From Paenibacillus turpanensis (GTDB taxonomy: Bacteria > Bacillota > Bacilli > Paenibacillales > YIM-B00363), in the NCBI RefSeq assembly GCF_011421635.1, contig NZ_WTLI01000011.1, positions 1-64,000 on the forward strand: 64,000 bases of DNA. The letters are read 5' to 3'. The position numbers and the translations under genes were made by a program. Of this stretch, positions 62,534 to 64,000 are shown piece by piece (position 1 is the stretch's first letter; every line of letters starts with the position of its first letter). The notes beneath the pieces are model-generated. The model had not been told where the DNA came from and searched no databases. It was given only the letters and a program-made list of their open reading frames with translations.

Positions 62534-63655
62534 TTACCATTTAGAGGAATCAAACTTGGTCATGTCAATGCCTTCCCAAATGTTCGGCACCTGCAGCTCT
62601 TCAGCCTTTTCATGAACGACGAAGGCGGTAGGCAGGTAACGTTCGCCGTATTGACTTGCCGGGCTATTAATCGTTTCAAAGCCGTCCTTTGTCCCCGGAG
62701 CCCCTTTCACAAGGACCGTGGAGGAGCCGCCGTCAAGATTAGCTGCGATAACGGCGTCATGCTCGAGAAACACGTTTTGAATGTCGTAAAGGGTAGCTCC
62801 AATACTATGAGGCTGACGGCCGTCGATGACAGCAAATAGGATCGTTCCGTCCGCAGTTTGCGCCATACTTGTGCGCGGAGCAATGCCCCAGCCGTCGGCA
62901 TGGTTTTTAATGAGCCCTTCACCATTGACAATAAAGCGAGGAGCGAAGGTTACCGCTTCTTTGACATTCATTTTAAGCAGTTCGTTCGGTTTATATTTAC
63001 CGGCTATCATAACGCCGTCCTGATCCAGTCCGACAACATGGATCGGGGTATTCATGTCCCCGTCATGGTATAACACTTTCCCGTCAGAAATGACGATTCC
63101 GATCGGCTGGAAACCATTACCCTTCCAATTCGGATCGGCAAAGCCGCCTCCGTTAACCCCGTAAAGCGCTCCGGTTCGTTTTACCATGGAGCTGACCTTT
63201 TCACCTTTGCCCGCTTTATTCGGCACTACGAGCCGGATTTTTTTAGGATCATTAACGATAAGCAAATACCCTTTCCAGTTTGCCCCGGAAATTTCCTTCA
63301 CCTCAGCGAGAGGCTTCTGTTCCTTTTCTTGTGCATTCCTTGACACGACCGGTGCAGAGACCGGCTTGACCTCAGCTTCCGCCATCTCGTCAAATCTTGC
63401 CCAGTATTGATTCACGCGCTCTTTCAGGTTTTGTTCACCGATTAAATATTTTGCCCAGTGTCGATGCTGGGTTGTAATAAGCGTATCGGCAGCCAAATAT
63501 CGGAGCTGGGTTCCCCATGGAGTCAAGTAAAACCAAATGGTAAAGAGGATCGCGCTGATTCCAAGCACACTGAAGCTATAAGCGATCCACCGTTTTCGTT
63601 TTAGCTTTTTCTTCTTTTGTCGTCTTCCCGGCGTTGTGGTAGGGGTCGGGTTCAT
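62534..63655 (-). CDS. Phosphodiester glycosidase family (NAGPA/DUF2233) protein
   Basis: Protein of 373 aa with a basic N-terminal tail (RRQKKKKLKRKRW), one membrane helix (about residues 25-45), a helical stem, then an extracellular NAGPA domain with GVNGGGFADPNWKGNG, FAPRFIVNGEG, APRTSMAQTADGTILFAVIDGRQ and the catalytic-type AANLDGGSSTVLV. Members cleave GlcNAc-phosphodiesters or act on cell-wall/exopolysaccharide phosphates. GGAGAG precedes the ATG. Confidence 0.9.
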   Translation of the reverse strand: MNPTPTTTPGRRQKKKKLKRKRWIAYSFSVLGISAILFTIWFYLTPWGTQLRYLAADTLITTQHRHWAKYLIGEQNLKERVNQYWARFDEMAEAEVKPVSAPVVSRNAQEKEQKPLAEVKEISGANWKGYLLIVNDPKKIRLVVPNKAGKGEKVSSMVKRTGALYGVNGGGFADPNWKGNGFQPIGIVISDGKVLYHDGDMNTPIHVVGLDQDGVMIAGKYKPNELLKMNVKEAVTFAPRFIVNGEGLIKNHADGWGIAPRTSMAQTADGTILFAVIDGRQPHSIGATLYDIQNVFLEHDAVIAANLDGGSSTVLVKGAPGTKDGFETINSPASQYGERYLPTAFVVHEKAEELQVPNIWEGIDMTKFDSSKW

Positions 63656-63738
63656 CTCGCTCTCCTTTCAAAATCACAAAAAATCTCTAGTAACTAGACG
63701 AAATAGGCACAAAAAAGGTTTCAAAAAGCGAGAAAACG

Positions 63739-63757
63739 AAAAAAAGCCCCGAAGGGC
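63739..63757 (-). terminator. Terminator of the EAL gene
   Basis: Stem GCCC/GGGC with a TTCG loop followed by seven T on the minus strand, 18 bp after the stop. Confidence 0.8.
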
Positions 63758-63774
63758 GTTTTCGTGATGTCGAA

Positions 63775-64000
63775 TCAATGATACAAGGTGATATGGGATT
63801 TTAGAAAATGCTCAAAATCCTCAGCAGGCAGAGGGTGGCTAAAAATATATCCTTGTATCTCGTCGCAGCCGCTTCTTTTCAAAAATTCAAGTTGTTCCAT
63901 CGTTTCTACGCCTTCAGCCAATGATTTCATCTTTAACTGCTGGGACATTGCGATCAATGCAGTTACGATGGCGGCATTATCCTCGTCATCGGTAACATCC
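63775..64000 (-). CDS. EAL domain protein, C-terminal part (cut by window edge)
   Basis: The last 74 codons of a cyclic-di-GMP phosphodiesterase-type gene. The visible part reads DVTDDEDNAAIVTALIAMSQQ, LAEGVET and GCDEIQGYIFSHPLPAEDF, the conserved end of an EAL domain, so the KxxAEGVET general-base/metal region is intact. The 5' end, and any GGDEF or sensory part, lie beyond the window. Confidence 0.9.
   Translation of the reverse strand, partial: DVTDDEDNAAIVTALIAMSQQLKMKSLAEGVETMEQLEFLKRSGCDEIQGYIFSHPLPAEDFEHFLKSHITLYH

Overview
The window looks like the chromosome of an endospore-forming member of the Bacillales, most probably Paenibacillus or a close relative. The reasons are strong Shine-Dalgarno sequences, frequent TTG/GTG starts, a GerA-type germinant receptor operon, an alpha/beta-type SASP gene, and the Bacillus-like order polA-mutM-ytaF-coaE...nrdR. 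GC content is moderate. A large plant cell-wall (rhamnogalacturonan) locus is typical of Paenibacillus. No IS element, prophage, CRISPR array or rRNA operon is visible; one tRNA gene is present.

Layout. 0-8.6 kb: a short-chain dehydrogenase, small hypothetical genes, an MsbA-like ABC exporter, YdjO, and a four-gene germinant receptor operon (small D-like protein, permease, GerA-type subunit, lipoprotein) behind a candidate sigma-G promoter. 9-21.4 kb: a rhamnogalacturonan-I locus with a secreted PL11 lyase, a cytoplasmic FG-GAP protein, a GH105-type hydrolase with a large N-terminal extension, a membrane-bound AraC regulator and a CUT1-type ABC importer. A 10-bp direct repeat with a 20-bp period lies upstream of both positive-strand transcription units. 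21.4-31.3 kb: TraX-like protein, chemoreceptor, the pstSCAB-phoU phosphate operon with PhoP-type boxes, and an EAL/CBS/GGDEF protein. 31.3-39.3 kb: HAD hydrolase, polA, mutM, ytaF, coaE, lytic transglycosylase, SASP, nrdR, glucosaminidase.

39.3-46.9 kb: a DUF3231 protein, a 53-aa hypothetical, an AraC regulator divergent from a flavodoxin-fold oxidoreductase, then a compact system. It holds a small lipoprotein, a previously unlisted 53-aa peptide with a double-glycine leader, an OmpR-type response regulator, a histidine kinase with a very short extracellular loop, and an ABC exporter. This last group is the best candidate for a new peptide-sensing or peptide-export system. 47-52.2 kb: tRNA-Ala(GGC), an NSS transporter with its 33-aa MetS-type subunit, an AraC regulator divergent from a sugar isomerase/dehydrogenase pair, and a cupin. 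52.3-64 kb: glutaminyl-tRNA synthetase (unusual in Bacilli), NikR, small proteins, thiD, a HEPN/YutE-like protein, a SufR-like regulator, KDPG aldolase divergent from selD-mnmH (tRNA selenation), ytxG-ytxH-like genes, an exopolysaccharide-type phosphodiester glycosidase, and the 3' end of an EAL gene cut by the window edge.

All function calls come from reading translated motifs by eye; no database search was run.
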